From: Asterella californica
Lineage: Eukaryota; Streptophyta; Marchantiopsida; Marchantiales; Aytoniaceae
Assembly: GCA_036924285.1 (NCBI GenBank)
Contig: JAYKYS010000014.1
Coordinates: 2,790,001 to 2,854,000, forward strand
Direction: 5' to 3'
Length of the DNA: 64,000 nt
Below, one piece after another: positions 1 to 9,863 of this stretch (within the stretch, counting starts at the first letter, position 1; every line of letters begins with the position of its first letter). The notes below the pieces were generated by a model that did not search any database, was not told where the DNA came from, and saw only the letters and a list, made by a program, of their open reading frames with translations. The translations under genes were made by a program, and so were the position numbers.

Positions 1-1225
1 CCGAATTATTGAAACGACTGACATACGTCACCACAAACTTCTTTTTCTCTCATCATGCTGAGTCAGCACTGCTCCAAGACTCAACATACTCCAATCAGTG
101 TGCAGTTGGAAAGGACGCCCCCTAACGGATCTCCTCAAGATGAGAGCAGATGTCAACATATCCTTGAGCTCTACAAAAGCTCGCTCCTGCTCATCTCCTC
201 ACTGCCACTCCTGGTCCACCTTCATCAGCTTGGTCAATGATTTGACAATTGCACTAAACCCTTTCACGTATCGACGATAGAAGTTCGTCAAACCAACAAA
301 TGCCGAACTCGACTCACATCTATGGGACGTGGGATACGTGCAATAGTCTCAACCTTCGTTTGTTGAACAACCAACCCACCTGGGTAGATGGTGTGACTCA
401 GATACTCTACCAACTCCTGGAAGAACTTGCACTTCCTAAGGTGTAACTTCAACCCATGAGCTCTCAACCGCTCGAACACATCTCGTAAGTGTCTCTCGTG
501 CTCCTCCACTGTAACACTATAGACTAAGATGTCGTTAATATAACATCTAACAAAATCCAATCCTGCTAAGATCTTGTCCATCACTCTTTGGAATTCAGCA
601 GGAGCGTTCTTCAAACCAAATGGTAAGAACCGTCACTGATACAAACAATCCTTGCCGTGAGAGTCAATCCTCCAGAATGATGTCTTGGGCTTATCTTCTT
701 CTCTCACTAGCAATGATGATACCCTGCTCAAAGATCCAAAGTACTGAAGACCTTCACATGTCTCACTACATCAAAGATCTCCTTAAGTGTCGGCATGGCA
801 TACTTATCGGGCTTCGTCTGCCGATTGATAGGACGGTAGTCTCCACACATGCGTCTATCCGTGTAGTTGCCATACATATCTTTTTTTGTTGACATAACTG
901 TGGCAGATGCATACTCGTCATACGACATCTCCACCAACCCAACTTCCACCAAGTCTTGAGTCCTACTCTGGATCAAGGTTCTCTCCATGTCATTGTATCT
1001 GTAAGGACGTCGAAAGATTGACGTGTCGTTAGCCAAGTCGATCCGTATACCAGGTCCCTTCAAGGTACCCAAATCCTTCATACTGAAAGCAAAATAATTC
1101 TTGTAGTTCTTCAAGAATCTTTGAACTCTTCGTCTCTCCTCTTCTATAAGCTTGGGTCCAATCTTTGGCTCCCAAGTATCTTCTGTCACCATGCTAGAGG
1201 TAGAAGACAAAGTCGTTGATTGCTA
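1..1225 (-). pseudogene. Copy A Ty3/gypsy reverse transcriptase and start of RNase H, decayed, cut by window edge
   Basis: Minus-strand reading gives Ty3/gypsy pol. The N-terminal RT part (about 1210-728) has a CGDYRPINRQT segment and ends in VFSTLDL, the motif A region. The palm continues at 614-288 with KNAPAEFQRVMDKIL and the active-site box as YINDILVYS, where the usual YxDD has Asn for the first Asp. Below 300 the connection domain reads AFVGLTNFYRRYVKGF, followed by the start of RNase H (QLHTDWSMLSLGAVLTQHD). The frame is broken by stops right after STLDL (a TGA where Arg is expected, then a TAG where Gln is expected) and by frame changes near 300 and 640. In element order this lies downstream of the methyltransferase at 1440-2130. 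The integrase would lie left of the window. The fragment belongs to an old, inactive element. Confidence 0.88.
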
Positions 1226-1439
1226 TCTTGCAGCCTCTGGAGTAGTTTCCTTCTACTCATCACCAACAACCTCCACCGCTATTATGCGAAAAACTTCTAC
1301 AGTTCTAGCTGCAAGCTCCACACTCTCTCTTACGACATCCCATGATGTCCAAGGATGACGAACTCCACGCGACTCGCCCCCCAGCCTTTGTCTCCACCGA
1401 CCCGGTAGACAAAGAGCTCAAGAGTGTCCGAGCTGTAAC

Positions 1440-2130
1440 ACCCGTCAATCGCATCCGACGCTACTCAGCCAATCCAAGACTAACAATTCATGTCAAGTAG
1501 TTCAAGTCCATTACTTGATCCAACACTTGACGACGTGAAGCCTCCGACACCGAAGCTACTGCCGTCGTACTCGTAAGAAAACCCATCGCGCTCTCTCTCT
1601 CGTCGGCATTGAGCTCCACCAACTGTTGTAACCGAGCATCCCACACAAGCTCAGGTCCTCCATCTCTGTAAGCATGTGATGCTGGAAAGCTCACCAAAGT
1701 GAGTAACGCTGTCATGAGTCGTCTCACTAGGTTCACCACTACCATGAGTGACCTATCGACGACTCTCACTACTTGAGATCGTTGTCTTGCATCCAAGATG
1801 CCATCAATTGTGAGGTGCGCTGGTCGTCTCACTGCATCATGTGCGCGCTTGAGCACCTCCCTCGGTAACAAATTCGTCCACCACAACCGTACACGATGTG
1901 CACGAGATCCCACTCTCGCTGCATCTAACAAGACTGCTGGTCCAACCCAAGACCGCACTTGGTACACACTCGTCATCATATGTGCGCGAGCATCACCCAA
2001 CAAAGGAACGTTCTCCAAGATGTACGCTAGAGAATCCACTTGATGCATCTGGAGATGTCGTAAGATCTGTAACATCTCCCAAAACATCCTAGATCGTGGA
2101 TCATGTAAACTGTGATCTCTCCCAACACGC
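1440..2130 (-). pseudogene. Copy A DNMT3-like cytosine-5 methyltransferase, C-terminal half
   Basis: This is the second half of a C5 DNA methyltransferase in a gypsy polyprotein. From the insertion junction at 2130 the minus strand reads RVGRDHSLHDPRSRMFWEM, then YILENVPLL (motif VI ENV, 2004-2015), a segment LLDAARVGSRAHRVRLWWTN that matches motif VIII of DNMT3-type enzymes (about 1865-1910), a target-recognition-like stretch, and ERESAMGF and RRQVLDQVMDLNYLT, which fit motifs IX-X (about 1497-1605). A TGA follows NYLT and a TAG appears soon after, before the RT region. The frame itself stays open for about 640 bp. The apparent extension of this frame to 2324 lies inside the LTR of the inserted element and is chance. 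The catalytic half is at 11574-12250. The role in an intact element is inferred to be DNA cytosine methylation. Confidence 0.82.
2127..2130. repeat. Target site duplication ACGC (partner 11574-11577)
   Basis: ACGC directly precedes the left LTR and directly follows the right LTR. A 5-bp duplication, common for Ty3/gypsy, does not fit (CACGC against ACGCG). A 4-bp duplication also fits the solo LTR at 59398-61772. Confidence 0.8.
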
Positions 2131-3840
2131 TGTCGTGTCGTGGACCGGCTCGTACCTGAAATACAAACTTCGATGCTTGTCGCTCCAAAGACACTCATGA
2201 GAAGACAAGCTAGACCCCAGCTTACGAGCTTTTGGCGCAACTTCGAATCTTTACTTTTATCGCATAGATGGATAGAGCTCGTTGTCAGCTTTCCATGGGC
2301 ATCTTGTTTATTTTGTTTGGACATCCAGAGAAGAAGTTATGCGATTCGAGAAAAGGTAAAATCAAGCTAGGCCCCTAGTTACTTGCTGACTGGGTATTTA
2401 GGGCTTCAGGCGTTATATCAAAGACGCAAGGGGCCTGCTTCTTATTATTGAGGGTTGAACTTCGTACGTACATACTGTAACAAAGGGGCTGCTTAAGGGG
2501 CTTGCTTGCGCCTGCGACCTGTCAACGGACGGTGCTGGAGATTTGGAAGTCCAATGCAAGCGCGCAAGGCGTCGTTGGGTTCAGATCTGTGCAGGCTACG
2601 CATTGGTTCAAACGGTTTGGGAAGAGACGGATCGGAGAGTGCATACTGAGTGAAATTGAGACGCAGGAAGCAGATTTGGGGTTTTCAGTTACCTGTGAAG
2701 GAGAGTTGGACCGTTCGGGTCGTTCCGGAGTCCAAACTTGATGTCCTTGGATCCAACGGGATCAGAACACCGAGTTCTACAGGAAATTGAAGACGATACC
2801 AGTTTTCATCGGGCGGTTTGGGAGTTGTGAGTGAAATTGGCTCGTAGGGAAGCGCTTACATCAGATTTTCGTTCACCTGCGACCTGAGGTTGGGCTGTTC
2901 TTCGCGATCGGTGAGCCAAGCTCTTCGTTCTTGGTGCCTACGCGATCAGGGAGTCTTCATCTACTCATAGGAGAAGACCGTGTGTGAATTGGATTGTTGG
3001 TTTGAGTGTGGTGAGCAAGTTTGAGCCGCAGGGAGCTGATTTACGTCAGTTTTTTACAACCTGCGATCAAATTTCTCGAGTGGTTTTGCAAGGGGAACTC
3101 CAAACGACTTGTTTGGAGTCTCGTTGGGTTCAGGGTAGCTAGATCTATCTGCCAGCGAAGACGGATATCAGTTTGGACGATCCGTTTGTGCGGTGTGAGC
3201 GGTTTTAAGCCGCAGGGAGGAGTTTTTGGAGGTTCGGTCACCTGCGACCAAAAATCGGCGATATCTCGGCTGTTAGGAGTCAGATCTGAAGGTTTCTTGG
3301 GTTAACGGAGTCAGCGGAGGAGACCCTATCGACATCTGAAGTCCGTCCAGCGAAAGGAGGAAGTCCACAGATAGGCCTTTTTCGGTTTCTTCGCTACGGG
3401 TTTTGCTCTTTTGAGTTCGTTAGAGTTCTAGTTGGCTGTATACAGCTTGTGGTAGCTAGCTTTAGCTAAGAGCTTATACATGGATGTGGTTTGGACTTGG
3501 GTTTGGATCTTGTGATACTGCTGTGGCTCTGTTTGTTAGCAAAGAGAAGTTTCTCTTGCTTTGAGCTACGCTTCGGTGGTTTTGGGTCGGGGTTGCGATT
3601 CAAGGGTTGTTTTCAGGGGCTTTTGAAGCAGGTTACATATCGCTCTGGTCTGTTTTTCAATTCTGTGCTGTTAGGAGAAAGAATCGGCAGTGTGCATACT
3701 TTCAGAGTGGTATATATCACAGCATTCCTTTTCGTGGTTGTTCTTCTCTGTCTTGTCTCTGTTTGGCACACAACATCTCCACAGCCAGGAACCTCGCGTT
3801 TTCCTGGACATCCTTCACGCACAAAATATCCGACACGATA
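2131..3840 (+). repeat. Left LTR of the young Ty3/gypsy element
   Basis: The repeat is 1710 bp and matches 9864-11573 nearly base for base. Differences seen by eye include positions near 2357, 2368, 2484, 2515 and 3427. Open frames inside it recur in the other LTR at the same offset and show no protein signature, so I treat them as chance. Related termini occur at 27481 and, inverted, at 61772. Confidence 0.95.
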
Positions 3841-3843
3841 CGG

Positions 3844-3861
3844 TGGTGAACTCGACGTGAA
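3844..3861 (+). other. Candidate primer binding site
   Basis: TGGTGAACTCGACGTGAA starts 3 bp after the left LTR. The leading TGG would pair with the CCA end of a tRNA. I could not identify the tRNA, so the assignment rests on position only. Confidence 0.35.
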
Positions 3862-3916
3862 GGTCTGGGGTGGAGATTTCTTCTGTGTGTGAACTTTGAA
3901 GAAGAGATTGGCAGTC

Positions 3917-6325
3917 ATGAGTGGGGATGGGAAAGGTGATGGAGATGGAGCTAGTGGTTCAAGTGGGTTGCCGAAGGTGCAGTTGGATCCAGCGACTGCA
4001 TCGATTTTCCAAGCTTTCACTATGTTCTTGCGGCAGCAACAGTCTGATGAGCGGAAGGAAGCTTTGGCAACGAAGGCGCTACAAGCGGTGGTCAGCAGGA
4101 TTGACCAGTTCGATGGGAGAGATGTCTCAAGATATCTGAGGTATTATGTGAAGGAGATGGAGCTGAACCGGGTCTCAGGAGATGAGATGATTGAGACGTT
4201 TGAGTTAGCAGCAGCTCCAGAGATTAGGGATCATGTTAAAATGCTAACGAAGCATTTTAACAAGGATTGGGAGGCGTTTGCTCGTGCCTTGATGGATGAG
4301 TACTTCTTGGAGGACTCTGATCGAGTCACCAAGAAGTCCTTCTTGGAGTGGGTTGAGCAACCAAAGAAGGGTCTACAAGCTACTGAGTTGCTCAGGGAGT
4401 TTGAGAAGCAGTTTTCACGGCTAACCAGGATGGAGAAGTTGACGTTGCAGTCCAACAAGACAGAGCTATTTCTTCGGGCTGCAGATGAGAAGTTGCAGGA
4501 GAAGCTAGAGATACTTCTGGAAGACCGGGAGGAGGACGATGGATTGACTAGCAGCTGGAAGAAGGTTGAAGAAGCTGTTGGTCTGCTCACCAAGAGGGAG
4601 CGGAGGCGAGAGAAGGTTCCTGTTAGGAGACTGACACCAGCACCAACTGCTGTAACACCTGTTCCTGTAGTTCGACCAGTTGTTCCTGTTGCTAGACAGG
4701 TAGTGCCGGTTGCTCCTGCTGTTCCAGTTGTTCAGACACCGATAATATCTCCGAAGAAGGACTCAAGTCTTGAGGAGATCATGCGTGGGATGCGAGACTT
4801 GCAGATCAAGCTCACCAGATTGGAGGAGCAAGGATCTACAAGCGGAGCGAAACCTGTTGAGAAGCAAGGCTGGATCCAGCGGTGTATCTGGTGCGATGGT
4901 ACCGATCATCCGCGCAGAGATTGCAAGGAGTTCAGTGATACCTTGCAGCAAGGGGTGATCTTCTGGAAGGATGGGAAGGTAGCGTTGAGGGATACTGGTG
5001 CACTTCTTCAGACCAACTTTGGTAGAGGAGGGATGAAGAAGTTGGTTGAGGACCACCTATCAGCACAAGCAGTCGCCATCGTGGAAGCTGGAACTTATGG
5101 CACAAGGGTAGAGGATCAGGCTGAGAGGAGTTTCAACAAGCAAGTTGAGCCAAGTGAGTTGTGGTCATCTGCCATCTCCATGAAACAGAAAGGGAAGATG
5201 GCACGTGAGACGTTGCAGAGGACAGCTGCAACAATCAGAAGGGATACTGGATGGGAGGATCCGATAGAAGCTCTATCGGTGCATGCGTACATCGCCAAGA
5301 ACCAACACGAAGCGTTGTTGGAAGAGAAGAGAAGGCGAGATTCAGAGGATTCAGGAGAAGGGACTTCTTCAAAGAGACAGACTCGAGGGGAGAAGGTTCG
5401 CCAAGAGCTTCGGGATGCAGGAGCTCAAGACCTACCGATGGACGATGCTCCTTCTCCATCGAAGGAGAAATCTCAGAAGGAGAAGGATAAGCCGGCTGCG
5501 TACAAGCTACAGTCGGATATCGAGGCTTCAACAGACTTGAAGGGAGTCTTGGAAGATCGCATTCTGAATGCGAAGGTGGAGTTTACTTTGAGAGAAGTGT
5601 TAGGCATCGCCAAGCGTGAGTTTCATGATGTCATCATCGATGTCATCAAACGGAAACGACAAATTACGGGTGAGACTGGTTTATCACATGCTTTGGATAC
5701 TAGGATGTCAGTGGATGAGGAGAGAGAGCTTGCAAGGTGCAGTGTCTATTCTCCAGAGGAAGAAAGAGATCGAAGGCGCAAGGTGCATTTCGAGGATGAA
5801 GAGGAGGATGGGAAGCGGAGCTCAAGTCATTACAGCCACAGTCATTGGGCTCGAGGTACGACGGAGACGTTGGTGAGGATCGAGGACTTGGATGAGCCGG
5901 TGGTTGCTCTGATCGATCATGGATCAGAAATCAACATCATGTCGAAGGAGCTGTACAAGAGGAAGAAGTGGCCGATCGACACAGAGCATGGATGGGTCAT
6001 AAGAGCAGCCAACAACACGAGAGGAGACTTGTATGGAGCTTGTCCTGACATCAGAGTGCGCGTAGGTGATGTTGCTATTGAGCAAAACTTCTTTGTTCAG
6101 GAAGCAACATCATACCCACTCATTCTGGGTCAACCTTTCATCGTAGCAACCCGGATGGAGACAAAGGTATTGGACGACGGATCTGCGTATGCTAGGATCC
6201 GAAGTCAAGATGGGAAGAGAGCGGTACAATTCCTGACTGTACCGTCCAACCACGAGCGCAACCGAGATCGTTTGAGGGAGAAGCCGCTTCCAAGGGTGAG
6301 TGAAGAGTTCAAGGATTTTCGTTGA
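3917..6325 (+). CDS. Gag-protease polyprotein of the young Ty3/gypsy element (802 aa)
   Basis: The protein forms the capsid/nucleocapsid and a retropepsin-like protease. I chose ATG at 3917; the frame opens earlier but without ATG. Residues about 40-240 are a helical capsid-like domain. A Pro/Val-rich linker follows, then a CCHC zinc knuckle (CIWCDGTDHPRRDC: C323, C326, H331, C336; nt 4883-4924). A charged region rich in Lys, Glu and Arg precedes the protease domain, which begins near residue 655. Its active-site loop reads ALIDHGSEIN with D667-H668-G669, where most retropepsins have Asp-Thr-Gly or Asp-Ser-Gly. ILGQPF is the later hydrophobic motif. The stop TGA (6323-6325) overlaps the start of the pol frame, which lies in the -1 frame. 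The gag remnant at 51390-52291 is a diverged relative. Confidence 0.9.
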   Translation: MSGDGKGDGDGASGSSGLPKVQLDPATASIFQAFTMFLRQQQSDERKEALATKALQAVVSRIDQFDGRDVSRYLRYYVKEMELNRVSGDEMIETFELAAAPEIRDHVKMLTKHFNKDWEAFARALMDEYFLEDSDRVTKKSFLEWVEQPKKGLQATELLREFEKQFSRLTRMEKLTLQSNKTELFLRAADEKLQEKLEILLEDREEDDGLTSSWKKVEEAVGLLTKRERRREKVPVRRLTPAPTAVTPVPVVRPVVPVARQVVPVAPAVPVVQTPIISPKKDSSLEEIMRGMRDLQIKLTRLEEQGSTSGAKPVEKQGWIQRCIWCDGTDHPRRDCKEFSDTLQQGVIFWKDGKVALRDTGALLQTNFGRGGMKKLVEDHLSAQAVAIVEAGTYGTRVEDQAERSFNKQVEPSELWSSAISMKQKGKMARETLQRTAATIRRDTGWEDPIEALSVHAYIAKNQHEALLEEKRRRDSEDSGEGTSSKRQTRGEKVRQELRDAGAQDLPMDDAPSPSKEKSQKEKDKPAAYKLQSDIEASTDLKGVLEDRILNAKVEFTLREVLGIAKREFHDVIIDVIKRKRQITGETGLSHALDTRMSVDEERELARCSVYSPEEERDRRRKVHFEDEEEDGKRSSSHYSHSHWARGTTETLVRIEDLDEPVVALIDHGSEINIMSKELYKRKKWPIDTEHGWVIRAANNTRGDLYGACPDIRVRVGDVAIEQNFFVQEATSYPLILGQPFIVATRMETKVLDDGSAYARIRSQDGKRAVQFLTVPSNHERNRDRLREKPLPRVSEEFKDFR

Positions 6326-8136
6326 GTACCACTATAGAGCGGGATTGTGGTGGTGCGCAAGAGAAGGTACTCTCGCTTGATGGAGATAGTGCCTTTTGTA
6401 CAGGGTTTATTGGATTTTCAGAGTGTGGGATTGCTGTCTACAAGAAGATAGAAGAGCTGAGAAGAAAAGAACAAAAACATTTGCGTGGTGTTGAGTTGAT
6501 GTTGAAAGAGTTGGGTGAGCTAGAAGGGGATGAATGGATTTCTGGTGTTTATGAAGAGGATGGGTTGGAAGATCCCTTGCGAGAGATCATGTCTATTGGA
6601 TGGGAGGATATGGATAAGGTCGTGCAGATTCATTCAAGGGAGGTCTATTCGGTGATCGAATCATTCCGTGCACCGGAGGTTCGAGTTGAGACAAGGTACA
6701 AGACAGTGGATAGGAAAGTAAAGCCAGTTGCTGGTCCTTTGCCGGAAGATACCAACCAACAGATGGATCGAGCTTCAAAGGAGAAGAGTTTGAGAGATCC
6801 TGCAATGATAGGACACAAGTTCACGGAGAAGACCCTTGAAGAGCTGAAGATTGGATCTGATGGGTCTCTTCTACCAGAAGAGAGGATGTGCTTCAAGGAG
6901 ATGCTTTCAAGACATGGGAAAGCATTTGCTTTTGAGCCACTTGAGATTGGATGTGTAGATCCGTACGTTGTTACCCCGATGGTTATCTTCACGGTACCGC
7001 ATGTGCCATGGAACCTGAGACCAATTCCAGTACCGCGGGCTCACTTGCCCAAACTAGTGGAGTTGCTGAAGGAGAAGATGCGGATGAAGATCTTGGAGCC
7101 GTCGTTTGCACCATATTCAAGCAGATGGTTTACAGTACCAAAGAAGAATGGGTCGCTGCGGTTCATCCAAGACATGCAGCCGGTGAACGCAGTAACAATC
7201 AGAAATGCTGGGGTGGGACCGATTGTGGATGAGTTTGCAGAAGCGTTTGCAGGAAGAGCGATTTACTCAATGGGAGATCTTTACTCGGGGTATGATCAAT
7301 TTCAACTAGCGGAGGAGAGCAGAAGCTTCACGACAATGAGGACACCTTTGGGGTTGGTTAGGATGTGTACCTTACCACAGGGAGCTACCAACTCGGTAGC
7401 ACACATGATGAACGGGATGAATCGAGTTCTAAGGGACTTCATCCCCGAAAAGACGATGCCGTTCTTGGATGACATCCCCATCAAAGGATGTGTGGAAGAT
7501 TAGAAGGATGAGACATTAGATCAGAGGGGGTGTCGGCGATACGTCACTGATCACATCGCAGACTGTGAGAAGATCTTATCTCGACTTGAGGAAGTTCATC
7601 TTACGCTGTCAGGTGCGAAGTCTACATTTGGGGTTAGAGAGGTTTTGATCGTTGGTCATTTGTGTGGATCGTTTGGTCGGAAGCCAGATCCGAACAAGGT
7701 GGATGCGATTGGAAGAATGAAGGAAGTTTGCAACTCGCTGACAGAAGTAAGAAGATTTCTAGGTGCTTGTGTATTCTACCACATTTGGATTCCTCATTAT
7801 GCGCATGTGGCGGATCCGTTGTATGGATTGTTGCGTAAGGGGCATAAGTTCAGATGGGAGGAAGAGCATACTGATGCGGTAAGGAAGCTGAAATCTTTAC
7901 TATCATCTCCTCCAGTTCTGGGAAGGATTGATTACAAGGGTGCTAGGCCGGTGATTCTTACTGTGGATACAAGTCCAGTTGCAATTGGATGGGCAGTCGG
8001 ACAGGATGATGAGGATGGAGACAGGTTTGCGGTTAGGTTCGGAGCGAAGGTGTTAAGTGCTCGACAACGTGCTTACCCGCAAGTGAAGAGAGAATTGTGG
8101 GGTATTGTTTCAGCTATGAAAACTGAGAAAGAGTGA
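6322..8136 (+). pseudogene. Pol part 1 of the young element: reverse transcriptase and RNase H, with in-frame TAG
   Basis: The frame opens at the gag stop, in the -1 frame relative to gag, with no ATG at its start, so recoding or reinitiation would be needed. RT motifs are clear: WFTVPKKNGSLRFIQD, YSMGDLYSGYDQFQLA (motif A), TPLGLVRMCTLPQGATNS (motif B) and PFLDDIPIKG as the active-site box (FLDD, 7462-7473). An in-frame TAG at 7501-7503 sits just after this box; the same frame then stays open from 7504 to 8136 and encodes the RT thumb (EVRRFLGACVFYHIWIPHYA) and the first half of RNase H (VILTVDTSPVAIGWAVGQ). It ends at TGA 8134-8136, where a small indel shifts the RNase H tail into the next frame. 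Either the copy is dead or the TAG is read through. Confidence 0.88.
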
Positions 8137-9788
8137 TTGGAGCAGTAGTGGTGGTTGAAACTGATTGCTTGCCGTTGTTAGGGATGATCATGAATTGTTC
8201 AACTCCTGATATTGCGATGTTACGATGGATCGCATATATCAAGTCGTTGAACCCGGAGTTTAGACATATCGCAGGGAAGGATAATCTGATGGCGGATATG
8301 TTATCTCGGGCTCGATATGATGGGGAAGATGAGATGGTAGAAGACATTGACGACGTGGGTACAGAGTTCTATTCGATTGCACAGACAGGAAGAGAAGATG
8401 AGTTGTTTGTTGAAGGGTTGTATGATGGTGATTTGCTTGATATCGGGAGGTATCTTAGTACGATGGTTAAGCAGACAGGTTGGACAGATGAGAGATTTCG
8501 GAGAGTTAGAAGGAAGGCCTACAACTTCATGTTGCAGGATGGGTTTCTTTGGAAACGACCAAAGCAGAAAGGTGGGGTACCGCTACGGGTGATTTGCAAC
8601 AAGGAAGATCAGCAGAAGTTGCTCAAGGCATTCCATGAGAGTCTTTGGGCTGGACATCGAGGGATTTGGGCCACTTTTACCAAGATGAAAGAGCGGTATT
8701 GGTGGAAAAACATGTACAAGGATGTTGTATCTTTTGTAGAGTCTTGTTTGACATGTCAGATGTATTCGAACATCCGACATCGTGACGGATTACATCCAAC
8801 TTATCCGCTGGCAATACATTTCAAGTGGGTGATAGACTTGGTGATTATGCCGGTTGGGTTGTGGCAGATGAGATACTTGGTACTTGCTAGAGAAGATCTA
8901 TCAAATCAAGTCGAGGGTAGGGCGCTTCGGACGAAGACAACTGAAGGGGTATGTAAATTTCTCTTGGAAGAGGTTGTTTGTCGGTATGGATGTGTGGGAA
9001 AAATCACTGCAGATCGGGGAGAGCTAGATGCACATGAGGCTCGTGAATTCTTTGCAAGGTGTGGGGTGAGGTTGTCACTGACAACTGCTTACAACCCCGA
9101 AGGGAATGCCAAGAGTGAACGTGGTCATCCACCCATTGTGAAGGCTTTGGTGAAGGCTTGCAACGGAAGGGTGCGCGAGTGGCCTCGACTCTTACCATTT
9201 GCGTTATGGGCAGATAGAACGACGCACAGCTCGGTGACAGGTTACATGCCGGTGGAACTCATCACAGGTCAGAAGCCTATCATGCCGATTGAAGAACATG
9301 TTCTGACATGGAGTGTGTTACCTTGGGAGGACAATTTGACTAGAGAAGAGCTTCTTGCTATTCGAATTAGGCAGTTAGAGAGAAGACCAGAGGATATCCA
9401 AACTGCTTTGGATAGGCTGCGAGAAGCACGGTTGAAGAACAAGGTCAGATTTGATCAGCGACATCGTTTGAGACCTAGGGAAATCAAGGAAGGTGATTGG
9501 GTGTTAGTCTATGACAACAGTCTAGACAACCAGCATAGTGCACTCCGGAAGTTTTCCAGAAGATGGTTTGGTCCGTATGTGGTGAAGAAGGTTCATGACA
9601 ACGCAACTTACGTCCTGCAAGAGTTGGATGGAACAAGCTTGAAGGTACCAGTGGCAGGTAAACGTGTCAAGATTTTCAAAAAGAGAGATGAGGAGGTCGA
9701 TCTAGCAGATATCTTGACGGAGTTTGAGTTTGAGGATGAGGATTATGCAGAAGATCTTGAAGGTGAGGTTGGTTACGATGGGAAGTAG
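8133..9788 (+). CDS. Pol part 2 of the young element: RNase H tail and integrase
   Basis: The frame begins inside RNase H (VVVETDCLPLLGM, then RHIAGKDNLMADMLSRARY), so it is the continuation of the previous frame after a frameshift near 8133, not an independent gene. The integrase follows: an HHCC zinc-binding region (FHESLWAGHRG at about 8630-8660, CLTCQ at about 8744-8758), then the catalytic core with Asp in VIDLV (8829-8843), Asp in TADRGE (9006-9023) and Glu in AKSERGH (about 9108-9128), the DDE triad. The C-terminal part (GPYVVKKVHDNATYVLQEL) is the small beta-barrel typical of gypsy integrases. No chromodomain is seen. The stop is 75 bp before the right LTR. Confidence 0.9.
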   Translation: MIGAVVVVETDCLPLLGMIMNCSTPDIAMLRWIAYIKSLNPEFRHIAGKDNLMADMLSRARYDGEDEMVEDIDDVGTEFYSIAQTGREDELFVEGLYDGDLLDIGRYLSTMVKQTGWTDERFRRVRRKAYNFMLQDGFLWKRPKQKGGVPLRVICNKEDQQKLLKAFHESLWAGHRGIWATFTKMKERYWWKNMYKDVVSFVESCLTCQMYSNIRHRDGLHPTYPLAIHFKWVIDLVIMPVGLWQMRYLVLAREDLSNQVEGRALRTKTTEGVCKFLLEEVVCRYGCVGKITADRGELDAHEAREFFARCGVRLSLTTAYNPEGNAKSERGHPPIVKALVKACNGRVREWPRLLPFALWADRTTHSSVTGYMPVELITGQKPIMPIEEHVLTWSVLPWEDNLTREELLAIRIRQLERRPEDIQTALDRLREARLKNKVRFDQRHRLRPREIKEGDWVLVYDNSLDNQHSALRKFSRRWFGPYVVKKVHDNATYVLQELDGTSLKVPVAGKRVKIFKKRDEEVDLADILTEFEFEDEDYAEDLEGEVGYDGK

Positions 9789-9851
9789 GACGATAAGCCG
9801 GTCCACTCCTTGGTTGGTATCTCTGGTGCATACCGGAGGATGCACAGGTTC

Positions 9852-9863
9852 AGAGGGGGTGGA
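9852..9863 (+). other. Polypurine tract
   Basis: AGAGGGGGTGGA directly abuts the right LTR. This is the expected position of the plus-strand primer site. Confidence 0.7.

Noticed and set aside
2131..2324. Extension of the methyltransferase reading frame to 2324 (278 codons in total)
   Set aside because: The part beyond 2130 lies in the LTR of the inserted element and recurs at 9864-10057; the domain ends at the insertion junction.
3021..3892. Open frames of 60-135 codons inside the LTRs, found at the same offset in both
   Set aside because: They recur because the LTR is repeated; they lack motifs and none spans the LTR.
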